In this document: in pieces, positions 34,139-43,476 of the stretch
How positions within the stretch are numbered: the first letter of the stretch is position 1
Layout of the letters: every line of letters begins with the position of its first letter
DNA from: Acidimicrobiia bacterium
GTDB taxonomy: Bacteria; Actinomycetota; Acidimicrobiia; Spongiisociales; UBA11373
Assembly: GCA_040878325.1 (NCBI GenBank)
Contig: JBBDMM010000013.1
Span: 1 to 61,440 of the forward strand
Length of the DNA: 61,440 nucleotides
Direction of reading: 5' to 3'
Made by a program: the position numbers and the translations under genes
The notes under the pieces: model-generated
Databases searched by the model: none
What the model was told of the DNA's origin: nothing
What the model saw: the letters and a program-made list of their open reading frames with translations, nothing else

Positions 34139-34518
34139 GGGTCACCCGCCGGGCCGCGGAGTGTGGAGATGCCGGGATCGACGACGAGCCGGGCGGTGTG
34201 CTGGTCGCGGAGCGTGTCGAAATCGAAAGCAGCCTCGGGCTCGTCGGGAACAAATGCCAGGCCGAGAGCGATCACCGCCGCGGCGACACCCGATAGCGCC
34301 CAAGCCACCGAGGGACGCCAAGCTCTGGCGGGGCGCCGACCGATCCGAGGAGGTTCGAGCATCGGCAGCGAGCGGACCGCATCGCGGGCTTCCTCGAGAG
34401 TCCGGAGCCCATCCCGGCATCTCGAGCACCCCTCGAGATGCTCGAGCACGAGGCGTCGGTCGGCGGGCGAGGCTTCGCCGTCCAGGTAGGCCGACAGGAG
34501 GTCGCCGGGGTGGCTCAC
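34135..34518 (-). CDS. zinc-finger anti-sigma factor, membrane-anchored
   Basis: A 127-residue protein with the ZAS pattern: His3, then HLEGCSRC (H-x3-C-x2-C) at about residues 27-34, followed by a membrane helix at about 70-90 (AWALSGVAAAVIALGLAFV) and a short outer tail. ZAS proteins clamp ECF sigma factors at the membrane. It overlaps the sigma gene by GTGA upstream and the RseB-like gene by GTGA downstream. Confidence 0.88.
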   Translation of the reverse strand: MSHPGDLLSAYLDGEASPADRRLVLEHLEGCSRCRDGLRTLEEARDAVRSLPMLEPPRIGRRPARAWRPSVAWALSGVAAAVIALGLAFVPDEPEAAFDFDTLRDQHTARLVVDPGISTLRGPAGDP

Positions 34519-35015
34519 GTCAGCAACTCCTTCAGCATCTTGCGCCCTCGGTGGATTCGACTGCGCACCGTGCCGACAGGTATCGCGGCCGCCTCGGCGA
34601 TCTCTTCATAAGTGAGTCCCACGACGTCACGCAGGACGACGGCCTCGCGGAAATCGTATGGCAACTGCAGCAAGGCGCGCTGGACGTCCTCACCGAGCCT
34701 GACCCGAGCCAGTTCCTCGTCCGGGGACGGTGATGGCGCCAGGCCTCCCGGATCGTCATCCGGGAGGGGCACGCTCGGCCGGCGTTTGCGCCGCCTGACA
34801 TCGTCGAGGAACGCGTTGCGGGTGATCCGCCACAGCCACCCGTCGAATGATCCCGGGCGATAGCCCTCGAGACCCTTGCGGACGCGGAGAAGAACCTCCT
34901 GGACGAGGTCGCCGGCATCGTCGCGGTTGCCCGTGAGGCGGTACGCGAAGTTGTAGATCTTGCGCCCATGATCGCGTGCTACCTCTTCCCAGGAGGGGAC
35001 GGCGTCGTCAGCCAT
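34515..35015 (-). CDS. ECF RNA polymerase sigma factor (SigE/RpoE-like)
   Basis: A 166-residue ECF sigma factor. Region 2 has YRLTGNRDDAGDLVQEVLLR and SFDGWLWRITRNAFLDDVRR; region 4 has LPYDFREAVVLRDVVGLTYEE and the recognition helix IPVGTVRSRIHRGRKML. It is cotranscribed with its anti-sigma factor and an RseB-like regulator, the normal envelope-stress arrangement. An HtrA-type protease, a usual target of such systems, lies 14 kb away in this window. Confidence 0.92.
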   Translation of the reverse strand: MADDAVPSWEEVARDHGRKIYNFAYRLTGNRDDAGDLVQEVLLRVRKGLEGYRPGSFDGWLWRITRNAFLDDVRRRKRRPSVPLPDDDPGGLAPSPSPDEELARVRLGEDVQRALLQLPYDFREAVVLRDVVGLTYEEIAEAAAIPVGTVRSRIHRGRKMLKELLT

Positions 35016-35087
35016 CCGCCATTCCCGCTAACGCCAGGAGCCCGGGCCGAGTTCCTCGGCCGGCAGCGCGCAATCCGGTGGAGGGCA

Positions 35088-36002
35088 CTAGCGGAGTGCG
35101 AGTGCGTCGATGAACCCCTGCAAGCGTTCCCGCGTGACGAATCGAACCCGCCCGTCACGCCGCTCACGGTCATAGATCTCGAACGGGGCGTACTTCTCGG
35201 AGAACAGCAAGCCACGATCACTACCTGAACCGCCGAAGTCGACCACGAACTTTCTGATGGCCGACTCATCGAGCTCCGGATGGGCGCCCGCCGAGTGGGG
35301 AACGACCCGCACGAAGGTCGTCTGACCGGCCCGGCGAGCCCGGAAGGTGTCGGGACCGGCCGGCTCGATCATGTACCCGCCTGCACGCATCAGGCCGACC
35401 GCGACATCGGGGCCGGTTGCCACCGTCGGGTCGATGCCCTGGGTGCGCAAGGCGGCGGCGGCCGCGGCGGGAAGCCGGACTTCCGTGGAGAACGGGGGAA
35501 GTTCCTCGCCCCTGGTGGGGACCGCGACTCCGGGGACGGTCTGGGGCAGGGAGGAGATGTGGTCGAACACGTCGAGATCGCGGGCGCCGTGCGGCATCAG
35601 CTCGGGAAGCATCGGCGGAGGGAGTTCCCCGGGGGTGTCGAGCGACACGGTCGCCGCCACCGACCAGTCGCCGCCGCGGCGGCCGAGCGCCACGACTTCG
35701 TCGACATCATCGATTGGCAGTGAGTGCCGCTTCTCCCGTACGACTTCGACGGCCTCTCGGCCGAGGAGCTCGGAGAACACCTCGTCGGGCTCGTCGGGTA
35801 ACGGGACGTCGAAGTGGACCCGGGCCGACTGTTGACTGACGTGAAACTCCGCCACCGTTGGCCGCAGACGGTCGGATTCGACCGTCTGCGTCCCCGGTGA
35901 GCTCGCCGCGGTCACCGACCCGACCGAGGAACGTGAACGAGAAACCAGCAGGATCACGATGCCCAGGGCGACGACACCTACACCGACGATGACCCACACC
36001 AT
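35088..36002 (-). CDS. membrane-anchored protein with possible Mrr-like nuclease-fold C-terminus
   Basis: A 304-residue unknown. One N-terminal helix (WVIVGVGVVALGIVILLV) is followed by a long soluble region with no family I recognise (about residues 50-195). The last 80 residues include TFVRVVPHSAG, KFVVDFGGSGSDRGLLFSEK and VRFVTRERLQGFIDALAL, an order resembling the Mrr/PD-(D/E)xK fold in which a strand-helix ends in a Lys and a final helix. The catalytic residues are not clear, so nuclease activity is not claimed. It lies 72 bases upstream of the ECF sigma gene on the same strand; a small hairpin (GCCGAG-TTC-CTCGGC) sits between. Confidence 0.6.
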   Translation of the reverse strand: MVWVIVGVGVVALGIVILLVSRSRSSVGSVTAASSPGTQTVESDRLRPTVAEFHVSQQSARVHFDVPLPDEPDEVFSELLGREAVEVVREKRHSLPIDDVDEVVALGRRGGDWSVAATVSLDTPGELPPPMLPELMPHGARDLDVFDHISSLPQTVPGVAVPTRGEELPPFSTEVRLPAAAAAALRTQGIDPTVATGPDVAVGLMRAGGYMIEPAGPDTFRARRAGQTTFVRVVPHSAGAHPELDESAIRKFVVDFGGSGSDRGLLFSEKYAPFEIYDRERRDGRVRFVTRERLQGFIDALALR

Positions 36003-36139
36003 GTGTCCACTCCCTGGTCGAGTCGGGCCATTCTACGGTGGCCCAGCCGCTCGGCCCGAAATGCGCAATGAGCGCATCGCTTGAGGCCACCCGCTCGTCA
36101 GGTGCTCCGGGGGGAGCCGAGGGGCGGGAGGCGGACGAC

Positions 36140-36421
36140 CTACGACGCCCGGCGCGCCGCGGCGATCTGGCGGTCGCGGCGGACACGGCGCCGCTCACGC
36201 TCTGACATGCCACCCCAGATGCCGAACTTCTCGCCCGTGACGATGGCGAACTCGAGGCATTCGGCGCGTACCTGGCATTCCCTGCAGATTGCCTTGGCTG
36301 ACCGGGTGGACGCCCCCCGCTCGGGAAAGAACAGGTCGGCGTTCGCCCCCTTGCAGTTGGCCTCGTCCTGCCACTCCATGTCGGCCCCGGCCGATAACGC
36401 CGCTCTCAAGTCTTCGAGCAT
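36140..36421 (-). CDS. WhiB-family iron-sulphur transcriptional regulator
   Basis: A 93-residue WhiB protein. The four cluster cysteines are Cys23 in EANCKGA and the CRECQVRAEC trio, followed by the turn GIWGGMSERERRRVRR and a basic tail for DNA contact. WhiB proteins bind a 4Fe-4S cluster and sigma-A region 4. The length and motifs fit the WhiB1/WhiB2 group. It has its own promoter with a palindromic spacer. Confidence 0.93.
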   Translation of the reverse strand: MLEDLRAALSAGADMEWQDEANCKGANADLFFPERGASTRSAKAICRECQVRAECLEFAIVTGEKFGIWGGMSERERRRVRRDRQIAAARRAS

Positions 36422-36456
36422 TTGCCACCCGCTTCTGGGGGAATTACACGCTTGTC

Positions 36457-36485
36457 ATTATTGCGCGCGCACCGCGCGCAGTCAA
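36457..36485 (-). promoter_or_regulatory. whiB promoter with palindromic spacer
   Basis: On the minus strand TTGACT (36485-36480) is followed after exactly 17 bases by AATAAT (36462-36457). The spacer forms an inverted repeat, TGCGCGC-N5-GCGCGCA (36462-36480). The arrangement gives a housekeeping promoter whose spacer could be a repressor or autoregulator site. The transcript would have a leader of about 30 bases before the WhiB ATG, with GGGTGG as ribosome site. The rest of 36486-36603 is GC-rich and shows only weak hairpins. Confidence 0.62.
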
Positions 36486-36603
36486 AGCCGGAAAGTGGCA
36501 ACGCGCTAAGTGGCGCGCGAGATGCCCGCCGCGCGAGGAGTCGCGGGCCGCAAGGGGGGCGGCTTTCGGCCCGAGGGTGAAATCGCGGTGCCGCAGGTGC
36601 GCC

Positions 36604-37365
36604 CTACACCTGGGACGCATACCGCCGGTTGCGCAGCTTGGCCTTGAAGTAGTCCCGGTTCATGACGGCGATGAAGTCGATCGAGATCGACTTGGGACAA
36701 GCGTCCTCGCACTCGCCATGGTTGGTGCAGGACCCAAAGAAGGACTCCATCGTGTCGACCATCGCCTCGACGCGCCGCCACCGCTCGGGCTGGCCCTGGG
36801 GCAAGAGATTCAGGTGGGCGATCTTGGCGGAGGTGAACAACTGGGCGGCGCTGTTGGGACAAGCCGCCACACACGCGCCACAGCCGATGCACACCGCGGC
36901 GTCCATCGCGGTCTCGGCGACGTCCTTGGGAATCGGGATCAGGTTGGCCTCGGGGGCGCTACCGGTGTCGACACCGATGTATCCGCCCGCTTCGATGATC
37001 CGGTCCAGCGCCGAGCGGTCGACCACCAGATCCTTGAGCACCGGAAACGCCGAAGCACGCCAGGGTTCGATGACGATCAAGTCGCCATCGGTGAACTTGC
37101 GCATGTGAAGCTGGCACGCGGCCGTGCCCCGCTCGGGGCCGTGGGCCCGACCATTGATCATCATCCCGCACGAGCCACAGATCCCCTCGCGGCAATCGTG
37201 CTCGAAAGCGATCGGCTCTTGCCCCTCGAGGGTCAGCCGGTCATTGACCACGTCGAGCATCTCGAGGAACGAGGCGTCCGGGCTGATCTCCCGTGCCCGG
37301 TACTCCTCGAACTCACCCGGATGACCGGGCCCCTTCTGCCGCCAGACTCTGAGCGTGAGGTCCAT
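36604..37365 (-). CDS. sdhB: succinate dehydrogenase/fumarate reductase iron-sulphur subunit
   Basis: A 253-residue SdhB. The 2Fe-2S ligands are in [16 protein letters not shown] plus a later Cys (GTAACQ); the 4Fe-4S motif is [12 protein letters not shown] and the 3Fe-4S cluster uses [15 protein letters not shown]. It passes electrons from the flavoprotein to the quinone site. It follows sdhA without a gap (one base), at the end of the sdhCAB operon, and is the B. subtilis/actinobacterial type. Confidence 0.94.
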   Translation of the reverse strand: MDLTLRVWRQKGPGHPGEFEEYRAREISPDASFLEMLDVVNDRLTLEGQEPIAFEHDCREGICGSCGMMINGRAHGPERGTAACQLHMRKFTDGDLIVIEPWRASAFPVLKDLVVDRSALDRIIEAGGYIGVDTGSAPEANLIPIPKDVAETAMDAAVCIGCGACVAACPNSAAQLFTSAKIAHLNLLPQGQPERWRRVEAMVDTMESFFGSCTNHGECEDACPKSISIDFIAVMNRDYFKAKLRNRRYASQV

Positions 37366-39288
37366 CTACTTGTAGCTCCTGGTCTTCAACTCGACGCTCT
37401 CGAACTCCAGCGGTTCCCGAACCACCTCGGCCGGGTGATCGCGGCCCTGCCATTCCCAGGCGGACACGAACGCGTAGTTCTCATCGTCGCGAAGCGCCTC
37501 GCCCTCCGGGGTCTGGTGCTCCACCCGGAAGTGGCCCCCGCAGGATTCCTCGCGGTAAAGGGCGTCTCGGCACATCAGTTCGGCCAACTCGAAATAGTCG
37601 GCGACCCTCCCCGCCCTCTCGAGAGACTGGTTGATCGACTCTTCCTCACCGAGGATCCTGACATCAGCCTCGAACTCGGCCCGGAGGGCGGGTATCTCGC
37701 CGATCGCCTTCTCGAGCCCTGCCGCACTGCGCCCCATCCCGCAGTGCTCCCACACGATCTTGCCCAGCTCGCGATGGAACCAGTCGACGGTCCGCGAACC
37801 CTTGGTGGACATGAGCCGCCTCGTGTGATCCCGGACCTCGTTCGCTGCTTCCGTGAAGGCCGGATGATCGCTTGGGGGCGCCGCTTGCCCGAGCATCCCC
37901 GACAGGTAGGCGGCGAGGGTGTTGGGAAGGATGAAGTAGCCGTCGGCCAACCCCTGCATGAGGGCACTCGCCCCGAGGCGGTTGGCGCCGTGGTCCGAGA
38001 AGTTGGCCTCGCCGATGGCGTACAAACCGGGAATGGTGGTCATCAGGTCGTAATCGACCCACAGCCCTCCCATCGTGTAATGCGGGGCGGGGTAGATCCT
38101 CATCGGCGTCCGGTACGGATCCTCGCCGGTGATCCGTTCGTACATCTCGAAGAGGTTGCCGTAGCGCTCGTCGATCGCCGCCCGACCGAGCCGCTCGATC
38201 GCGTTGGCAAAGTCGAGGAACACGCCGTTGTGGAGTGGGCCGACGCCCTTGCCCGAGTCGACGGCGCGCTTGGCCGCACGAGATGCGACGTCCCGCGGCA
38301 CCAGGTTGCCGAATGCCGGGTACTGCCGTTCGAGGAAGTAGTCGCGCTCCGACTCGGGGATTTCGCCCGCGGCGCGACCGTCGGTGCCGGAAGCGGGAAC
38401 CCAGATCCGGCCGTCGTTACGGAGCGACTCGGACATGAGGGTGAGCTTCGACTGGAACTCGTCGCTTTGAGGAATGCAGGTGGGGTGAATCTGGGTGAAG
38501 CAAGGATTGGCGAACAGCGCCCCCTTGCGGTGGGCCCTCCAGATCGCCGTCACATTGCAGGCCTTGGCATTGGTCGAGAGGAAGTACGCGTTGCTGTAGC
38601 CGCCAGTCGCCAGGACCACGGCATGCGCCGAGTGCGCGGTGATCTCACCGGAGACGAGGTCACGCACCACGATGCCCGCCGCGCGGCCGTCGACCACCAC
38701 CACGTCGAGCATCTCGGTCCGGTTGAACATCTGCACCGTGCCGGCCTTGATCTGGCGGGCAAGCGCCTGGAAGGCGCCAAGGAGGAGCTGCTGTCCCGTC
38801 TGGCCTCTCGAATAGAAGGTGCGGGCCACCTGGACGCCGCCAAACGAACGATTGGCGAGGAGGCCCCCGTACTCGCGGGCGAACGGCACCCCCTGTGCGG
38901 TCGCTTGGTCGATGATCTCGTTGGCGACCTCCGCCAGCCGGTACACGTTCGCTTCACGGCTGCGGTAATCGCCGCCCTTGATCGTGTCGTAGAACAACCG
39001 GTAGACACTGTCGCCGTCACTCCGATAGTTCTTGGCGGCGTTGATGCCACCCTGGGCCGAGATGCTATGAGCGCGGCGGGGGCTGTCGTGATAGGTGAAG
39101 GCCTTCACCTGGTACCCCTGCTCGCCCAGGGTGGCGGCGGCCGACGCGCCCGCGAGGCCAGTGCCCACCACGATCACCTCGAAGCGGCGTCGGTTGGGAG
39201 GGGCGACCAGCGGCATCTCGAAGCGATGATTCGCCCACTTGTCCTCCAGGCGCCCTGCGGGAATCTTGGCGTCGAGTTGCACCGTCAC
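37366..39288 (-). CDS. sdhA: succinate dehydrogenase/fumarate reductase flavoprotein subunit
   Basis: A 640-residue SdhA. The FAD-binding [18 protein letters not shown] is near residue 42, the covalent FAD histidine is in [15 protein letters not shown], and the active-site region includes QIHPTCIP and [17 protein letters not shown]. It oxidises succinate to fumarate in the TCA cycle. The start is a GTG at 39288, right after the sdhC stop. This long form goes with the single-cytochrome SdhC of the type encoded upstream. Confidence 0.94.
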   Translation of the reverse strand: MTVQLDAKIPAGRLEDKWANHRFEMPLVAPPNRRRFEVIVVGTGLAGASAAATLGEQGYQVKAFTYHDSPRRAHSISAQGGINAAKNYRSDGDSVYRLFYDTIKGGDYRSREANVYRLAEVANEIIDQATAQGVPFAREYGGLLANRSFGGVQVARTFYSRGQTGQQLLLGAFQALARQIKAGTVQMFNRTEMLDVVVVDGRAAGIVVRDLVSGEITAHSAHAVVLATGGYSNAYFLSTNAKACNVTAIWRAHRKGALFANPCFTQIHPTCIPQSDEFQSKLTLMSESLRNDGRIWVPASGTDGRAAGEIPESERDYFLERQYPAFGNLVPRDVASRAAKRAVDSGKGVGPLHNGVFLDFANAIERLGRAAIDERYGNLFEMYERITGEDPYRTPMRIYPAPHYTMGGLWVDYDLMTTIPGLYAIGEANFSDHGANRLGASALMQGLADGYFILPNTLAAYLSGMLGQAAPPSDHPAFTEAANEVRDHTRRLMSTKGSRTVDWFHRELGKIVWEHCGMGRSAAGLEKAIGEIPALRAEFEADVRILGEEESINQSLERAGRVADYFELAELMCRDALYREESCGGHFRVEHQTPEGEALRDDENYAFVSAWEWQGRDHPAEVVREPLEFESVELKTRSYK

Positions 39289-39289
39289 C

Positions 39290-40012
39290 TCACAGCTCCA
39301 GCAGCCCGAGTTGGACCGCGATCGGGAAGGAGAGGTTGCCGAGGACGATGAACCCGGTGAGCGCCAGTGCGATGTACCTCCGCCACCGGTTGAAGCCCGG
39401 GTGGTTCAGTCCGAGGCTCTGGAACATGCTCCAGGTGCCGTGGTAGAGGTGGAAACCGAGGGCGATGTTGGCCACTGCGTAGATCACCGCCGACACCGGC
39501 CGCTGCATACTGAGGATGAGATTGTCGTAGACCTCACCCCGGGCGAACCCATCCACTGCAGCCGGCTGCACCCCCCAGGTGAGGTCGGCTAGATGAAAGA
39601 AGATGAACAGCAGAACGATGGTGCCCGTCCACCGCATCGTCCGCGAGGCGTAGCTGGCGACCGCGTAGTCACGGTCCCGATACGCCCCTCCCCGGGCCTT
39701 CCAGTTGGTGTAGGTGAGTGAGTACGCCGCGTGCACGTGAAGCACGAAGGCGAGGAGCAGACCGCCCCTCATCAGCCACAACAGGCTGGTGCGCGGAACG
39801 AGGTGGCCGCCGAGGTCACGCAGGGCTTCGGCATAGGAGTTGATCTCGTCTTCGCCGAGATACACCTTCAAGTTGCCGACCAGATGAGCGATGAGGTAGG
39901 CGATCAGGACGATGCCGGTGACCGCCATCACCCACTTCTTGCCGATGGCCGACCGGTAGAAGCGGATTGGAAGCGGCGGGGTCCGGGGTGGCTTCGCGGT
40001 CGTCGTACTCAC
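39290..40012 (-). CDS. sdhC: succinate dehydrogenase cytochrome b558 subunit
   Basis: A 240-residue five-helix cytochrome b558 subunit. Candidate haem histidines lie in [40 protein letters not shown] and [18 protein letters not shown]. It anchors SdhAB in the membrane and reduces quinone. I placed the start at the GTG 40012, giving VSTTTAKPP before the first helix; the longer open frame is not conserved in composition. There is no sdhD, as expected for this type. Confidence 0.88.
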   Translation of the reverse strand: MSTTTAKPPRTPPLPIRFYRSAIGKKWVMAVTGIVLIAYLIAHLVGNLKVYLGEDEINSYAEALRDLGGHLVPRTSLLWLMRGGLLLAFVLHVHAAYSLTYTNWKARGGAYRDRDYAVASYASRTMRWTGTIVLLFIFFHLADLTWGVQPAAVDGFARGEVYDNLILSMQRPVSAVIYAVANIALGFHLYHGTWSMFQSLGLNHPGFNRWRRYIALALTGFIVLGNLSFPIAVQLGLLEL

Positions 40013-40102
40013 GGCTATCGCATTCTCGCGCGCTGAATCGACGGTGGCGAAGCCGATTGGCAGTCCTGCCGCCTCGCTCCCGCACCGATCTACCCTCCGA
40101 CG

Positions 40103-40975
40103 ATGCGCACACCCCCCAGACTGATGCCCGCGGTGGTCACCGCGTTCGATCACAAGGGCGAGCTGGACCTCGACGCCCACGGCCACAACGTCTCCCTGCT
40201 GACCTCCCGCGGCGTCCAAGGATTCGTCCTCGGCGGTTCCACCGGCGAAGGCCCGTACCTCGAATTGGGCGAGCGAACCCGGTTGGCCGCAGCCGCCCGG
40301 GCCGCCGCGCCCGACTCCTTCCTGATGGTGGGGTTGGCCGCAGAGTCGCTGCGATCGGCCCTGGCGCTGGCCGAGGAGGCTGCCCACGGTGGCGCCGACG
40401 CGGTCCTTGCCCTCACCCCCACCACCCTGGTGCGTCATCGACCCGATCTGGCCGAGGGGTTCTTCCGCGATCTGGCGGCGCGTTCTGCCCTTCCGATCTA
40501 CCTCTATTCGGTCCCGCCGGTCACCGGCGTGGAGGTCGCGCCTGAATCCGCCATTCGCCTCGCCGCCGAGGCAAATATCGTCGGCATGAAGGATTCAGGG
40601 GGGCATCCCGGCAGGATCTCGACGATCGCCCGGGAAGCGGGTTCGGAGTTCTCCGTTTTCTGCGGAGCCTCGGCCGCGATCGCCCTCAGCGTCACCGGCG
40701 GGGCGTTCGGCGCGATCACCGCCAGCGCCAACTATGCCCCTGCTCTGGCAGCACTTGTCGTCGAGAACGCTCGGCTCGGGTCCTCGATGGCCGAACAGGA
40801 TGCGCTGCGAGTGCTTGCTGCATCCGTCGAGCGGCACGGAGTCGCCGGAGTCAAGTACGCCGCATCCCGGGTGGGTCTGGTGACGGGCCCGCCGCGACGA
40901 CCGCTTCTCGAGCCGGACACCGCGGCGCGCCACGAGATCGATCGGGCGTTGGCCGCAGCCGCATTGACCGGCTGA
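40103..40975 (+). CDS. DapA/NanA-type class I aldolase (dihydrodipicolinate synthase family)
   Basis: A 290-residue DHDPS-family protein. The GGSTGEGPYL motif near residue 43, the active tyrosine in LYSVPPVTG and the Schiff-base lysine in GMKDSGG are all present. The family covers lysine-pathway DapA, sialic-acid and keto-deoxy-sugar aldolases. DapA usually has PxRTG-type contacts that are not evident here (YSVPPVTG instead of YNVPGRT), so another 2-keto acid substrate is more likely. It is divergent from sdhC. Confidence 0.82.
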   Translation: MRTPPRLMPAVVTAFDHKGELDLDAHGHNVSLLTSRGVQGFVLGGSTGEGPYLELGERTRLAAAARAAAPDSFLMVGLAAESLRSALALAEEAAHGGADAVLALTPTTLVRHRPDLAEGFFRDLAARSALPIYLYSVPPVTGVEVAPESAIRLAAEANIVGMKDSGGHPGRISTIAREAGSEFSVFCGASAAIALSVTGGAFGAITASANYAPALAALVVENARLGSSMAEQDALRVLAASVERHGVAGVKYAASRVGLVTGPPRRPLLEPDTAARHEIDRALAAAALTG

Positions 40976-41028
40976 CGACCCCGAGCCGGCGGGTATCCTC
41001 CCGCTCCAGGACGGAGAAAGGACCCCCG

Positions 41029-41415
41029 TTGGCTAAGTTCCTCAGCAACGACTGGCTCGACGCTCTCAACGAGACGGTGAACGCCCACCAGGGTTTCCGC
41101 ACCGCAATCGCCAACACCGAGCTGACCCTCCAATTCGAGGTCCCGGACGCGCCCGACGGTGTGGAGAAGCGTTACTACCTGGAGATCCAGAATGGCGGCT
41201 TGACCGCAGCCGCCGGTGATGCCGAATCCCCCGATGCCACGATCACCAACAACTACGAGACCTCCGTGGCGCTGTCCAAGGGCGACTTGAACACCCAGAT
41301 GGCGTTCATGTCCGGCAAGCTCAAAGTGAGCGGCAACATGGCAAAGATCATGATGAACCAGGGGATGTTCAACGCATTCGCCGATGCCGCCTCGGGAGTG
41401 TCGGTCGAGTACTGA
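41029..41415 (+). CDS. SCP2 sterol-carrier-like lipid-binding domain protein
   Basis: A 128-residue single SCP2 domain. TLQFEVPDAPDGVEKRYYLEIQNGG, the DATITNNYETSVALSKGDLNTQMAFM stretch (DATITNNYETSVALSKG) and GKLKVSGNMAKIMM match the family. SCP2 domains bind lipids or acyl-CoA. The start is a TTG at 41029 with GGAGAAAGG eight bases upstream. It is 53 bases after the aldolase and probably in one transcript ended by the terminator at 41542. Confidence 0.85.
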   Translation: MAKFLSNDWLDALNETVNAHQGFRTAIANTELTLQFEVPDAPDGVEKRYYLEIQNGGLTAAAGDAESPDATITNNYETSVALSKGDLNTQMAFMSGKLKVSGNMAKIMMNQGMFNAFADAASGVSVEY

Positions 41416-41419
41416 GAGG

Positions 41420-41459
41420 GCCTCGCTGCGCTCGGCCCGCAATTGGCAATTCGCAATTT
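41420..41459. repeat. STOP-adjacent box plus GCAATTN x3
   Basis: The box GCCTCGCTGCGCTCGGCC starts five bases after the TGA of the SCP2 gene (41420-41440 with its CGC tail). GCAATTG, GCAATTC and GCAATTT follow in phase (41439-41459). A separate small hairpin, GGCCGACC-GGA-GGTCGGCC, comes next at 41460-41478. Confidence 0.75.
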
Positions 41460-41541
41460 GGCCGACCGGAGGTCGGCCCAAGTCGGCCGTAGGCCGCCCG
41501 GCGATCTTGGCGATCGTCCAAGAGAACCAAGTTGGAAACGC

Positions 41542-41569
41542 GTGAGGGGCGCCCTGGGGCGCCCCTCAC
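41542..41569. terminator. terminator between convergent SCP2 and HU genes
   Basis: GTGAGGGGCGCCC (41542-41554) pairs perfectly with GGGCGCCCCTCAC (41557-41569). It lies 21 bases from the HU stop codon and serves two convergent genes. No long T-run is present. Confidence 0.65.
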
Positions 41570-41589
41570 CTCGTTCCGATTGGACTCGG

Positions 41590-41865
41590 TCAGTGGTTGA
41601 CCTGATCCTTCAGATTCTTCGCGGCCTTGAAGCCAGGAGCCTTGCTCGCCGCGATCTGGAGCGACTCGCCGGTCCGCGGGTTGCGACCGGTGCGAGCCGG
41701 ACGATTCCGGACCTCGAACTTGCCGAAACCTGACACCTGCACCTCGTCGCCCTTGGCGAGCGCCTTGGAGATCGCCTCGAATACGGCGTCCACCGCCGCG
41801 GCGCCCATCGCCTTCGAGCCTCCAAACGACGTACCTACGGCGTCGCCGAGCTCTTTCTTGTTCAT
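41590..41865 (-). CDS. HU-family DNA-binding protein
   Basis: A 91-residue HU protein without the Lys/Ala-rich tail seen in mycobacterial HupB. MNKKELGDAVGTSF, EVQVSGFGKFEVRNRPARTGRNPRTGE (the DNA-binding arm RPARTGRNPRTGE) and SKAPGFKAAKNLKD are typical. It compacts and bends DNA. AGAGGAGGAATTCC precedes the ATG at 41865. Its promoter carries a TCACATCGATGTGA palindrome. Confidence 0.94.
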   Translation of the reverse strand: MNKKELGDAVGTSFGGSKAMGAAAVDAVFEAISKALAKGDEVQVSGFGKFEVRNRPARTGRNPRTGESLQIAASKAPGFKAAKNLKDQVNH

Positions 41866-41888
41866 TGGAATTCCTCCTCTAAAGGGAA

Positions 41889-41910
41889 TCACATCGATGT
41901 GACTGTATAC
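41889..41910 (-). promoter_or_regulatory. HU promoter -10 with overlapping 14-bp palindrome
   Basis: TATACA reads on the minus strand at 41909-41904, a plausible -10. A perfect palindrome TCACATCGATGTGA (41889-41902) follows where the transcription start should be, 24 bases upstream of the HU ATG. Its placement would suit a repressor. Upstream, no convincing -35 is seen. Confidence 0.5.
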
Positions 41911-42043
41911 CCGATCCACGACAGAATGCCACATTTCAAACCGGAAAGTGTTGATTTGCTTGCGGAACCGTGGCGAGGGCGGCGGCTGCGCCGCCCACTT
42001 CGGCGATTGGCGAGTCCGGCGAGGCGTATCGGCTCTCGTGGCC

Positions 42044-42973
42044 TCAAAGAGCCTCGAGTTCAGCCACCTTTTCCTTCACCGCTGCGGCCGCCGACCTGAG
42101 CTCGGCCAGTTCTTGGCCGGTCAGCGGCAATTCGACGATCTTGGTGACGCCACCGGCCCCGATCTGAGCAGGAACGCCGAGATATACGTCCGCTACGCCA
42201 TACTCGCCCGTAGTCCAGGCACAAACCGGCATGGTCTCGTTGGAGTCGAGAAGAACCGCCTTCACCATCTTCGCCGCTGCCGATGACGGGGCGTAATAGG
42301 CGCTTCCGGTCTTGAGGAGGGCCACGATTTCCGCTCCGCCGTCGCGGGTCCTGGCGACGAGATCGTCGATGGCCGAGGCGTCCAACACCTCGGTGAGGGG
42401 CTTGCCCCCGACCCGACACTGGGAGGGCACGGGCACCATCGTCTCACCGTGGCTCCCCAGAGTCAGCGCCTCCACCGACAGAATGTCCGCCCCGGTGTGC
42501 TCAGCGATGAAGTGGGCGAACCGGGCACTGTCGAGATTGCCTGCCTGGCCGATCACCTGCGAACGAGGGAAACCCGATACGTCGGCGGCCAGGGTCGTCA
42601 TCTGGTCCAAAGGGTTGGTGACGACGATCAGTACGGCATCTGGCGACGCCGTCGCCACCTGTTCGACGACCTCCCGGATGATCTTGGCGTTCACTCCGAG
42701 CAGGTCCATCCGGCTCATGCCCGGCTTGCGAGGGAGTCCGGCCGTGATCACCACCACGTCGCTGCCGGCGGTGTCGGCGTAGTCGTTGGTCCCGGTGACC
42801 TTGGTGCGATACCCCTCGAGCGGCCTGGACTGATTCATATCCAGCGCCAATCCCTGAGGCAGTCCCTCGACGATGTCGGTCATCACCACTTCGGCGGTGA
42901 CATCGGCCTCGGCGATGCGCTGGGCAGTCGTCGAACCGTACTTGCCCGCACCCACCACGGTCACCTTGGTCAT
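42044..42973 (-). CDS. mdh: malate dehydrogenase, LDH-like type
   Basis: A 309-residue NAD-dependent dehydrogenase. The Rossmann glycines are in VTVVGAGKYGSTTA, with VVVITAGLPRKPGMSRMDLL, QAGNLDSARF and the catalytic His in TLGSHGETMVP. GLPRKPGMSR and the tetrameric LDH-like form indicate malate rather than lactate specificity. The ATG at 42973 follows GGAGGG. It ends the folD-icd-arsC-mdh run and shares its 3' flank with a degenerate box/hairpin region (41961-42043: GGCGGC hairpin and CGCCAATCGCC). Confidence 0.92.
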   Translation of the reverse strand: MTKVTVVGAGKYGSTTAQRIAEADVTAEVVMTDIVEGLPQGLALDMNQSRPLEGYRTKVTGTNDYADTAGSDVVVITAGLPRKPGMSRMDLLGVNAKIIREVVEQVATASPDAVLIVVTNPLDQMTTLAADVSGFPRSQVIGQAGNLDSARFAHFIAEHTGADILSVEALTLGSHGETMVPVPSQCRVGGKPLTEVLDASAIDDLVARTRDGGAEIVALLKTGSAYYAPSSAAAKMVKAVLLDSNETMPVCAWTTGEYGVADVYLGVPAQIGAGGVTKIVELPLTGQELAELRSAAAAVKEKVAELEAL

Positions 42974-43056
42974 TGTGCCCTCCACTGGCTGAATTCGAGG
43001 TGAGCGTAACCGCGGCCTGTACGCGGTCCGCAGAGGCAAATGGCCATGCGCCGGCC

Positions 43057-43476
43057 TCAGCCGGTCGCCACCAGCCCCAACGACGCCATCAGCGCTCGCA
43101 CCCGGCCCTCGATGTCCTCGCTGATCGACCTGACCACCTCGATTGGCTGGCCAGCCGGGTCGGCCAACTCCCAATCCTCATATCGTGGGCCGGGGACAAC
43201 GGGGCACTCGTCGCCGCATCCCATCGTGACAACCACATCGGCAGCCGCGATCTCATCCAGTGTCCACGCCCGGGGGCTGTTGCCGGCGATGTCGATCCCC
43301 GCGTCAGCCATCACCTCGACCGCCACCGGGTTGATCGAGACGGCGGGTTCCGAACCACCGGACAGCACCACGACCTGGTCGCGAGCCAGGTGACCCAGCC
43401 ACCCGGCAGCCATCTGTGACCGTCCCGCGTTGTGAACACATAGGAACAACACGGTCGGCTGGCTGCCGGAACTCAC
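43057..43476 (-). CDS. ArsC-type arsenate reductase / LMW phosphatase family
   Basis: A 139-residue protein with the P-loop [11 protein letters not shown] (C-x5-R-S) and the downstream [14 protein letters not shown] carrying two more cysteines, the pattern of thioredoxin/mycothiol-linked arsenate reductases. It reduces arsenate to arsenite. No ars efflux gene is present here; it overlaps icd by GTGA instead. The GTG at 43476 fits the family N-terminus [14 protein letters not shown]. Confidence 0.87.
   Translation of the reverse strand: MSSGSQPTVLFLCVHNAGRSQMAAGWLGHLARDQVVVLSGGSEPAVSINPVAVEVMADAGIDIAGNSPRAWTLDEIAAADVVVTMGCGDECPVVPGPRYEDWELADPAGQPIEVVRSISEDIEGRVRALMASLGLVATG

Noticed and set aside
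36289-39351. A 1020-codon plus-strand open frame opposite sdhB and sdhA
   Set aside because: sdhA and sdhB are certain on the minus strand; the long antisense frame is a by-product of high GC and its protein matches no family.
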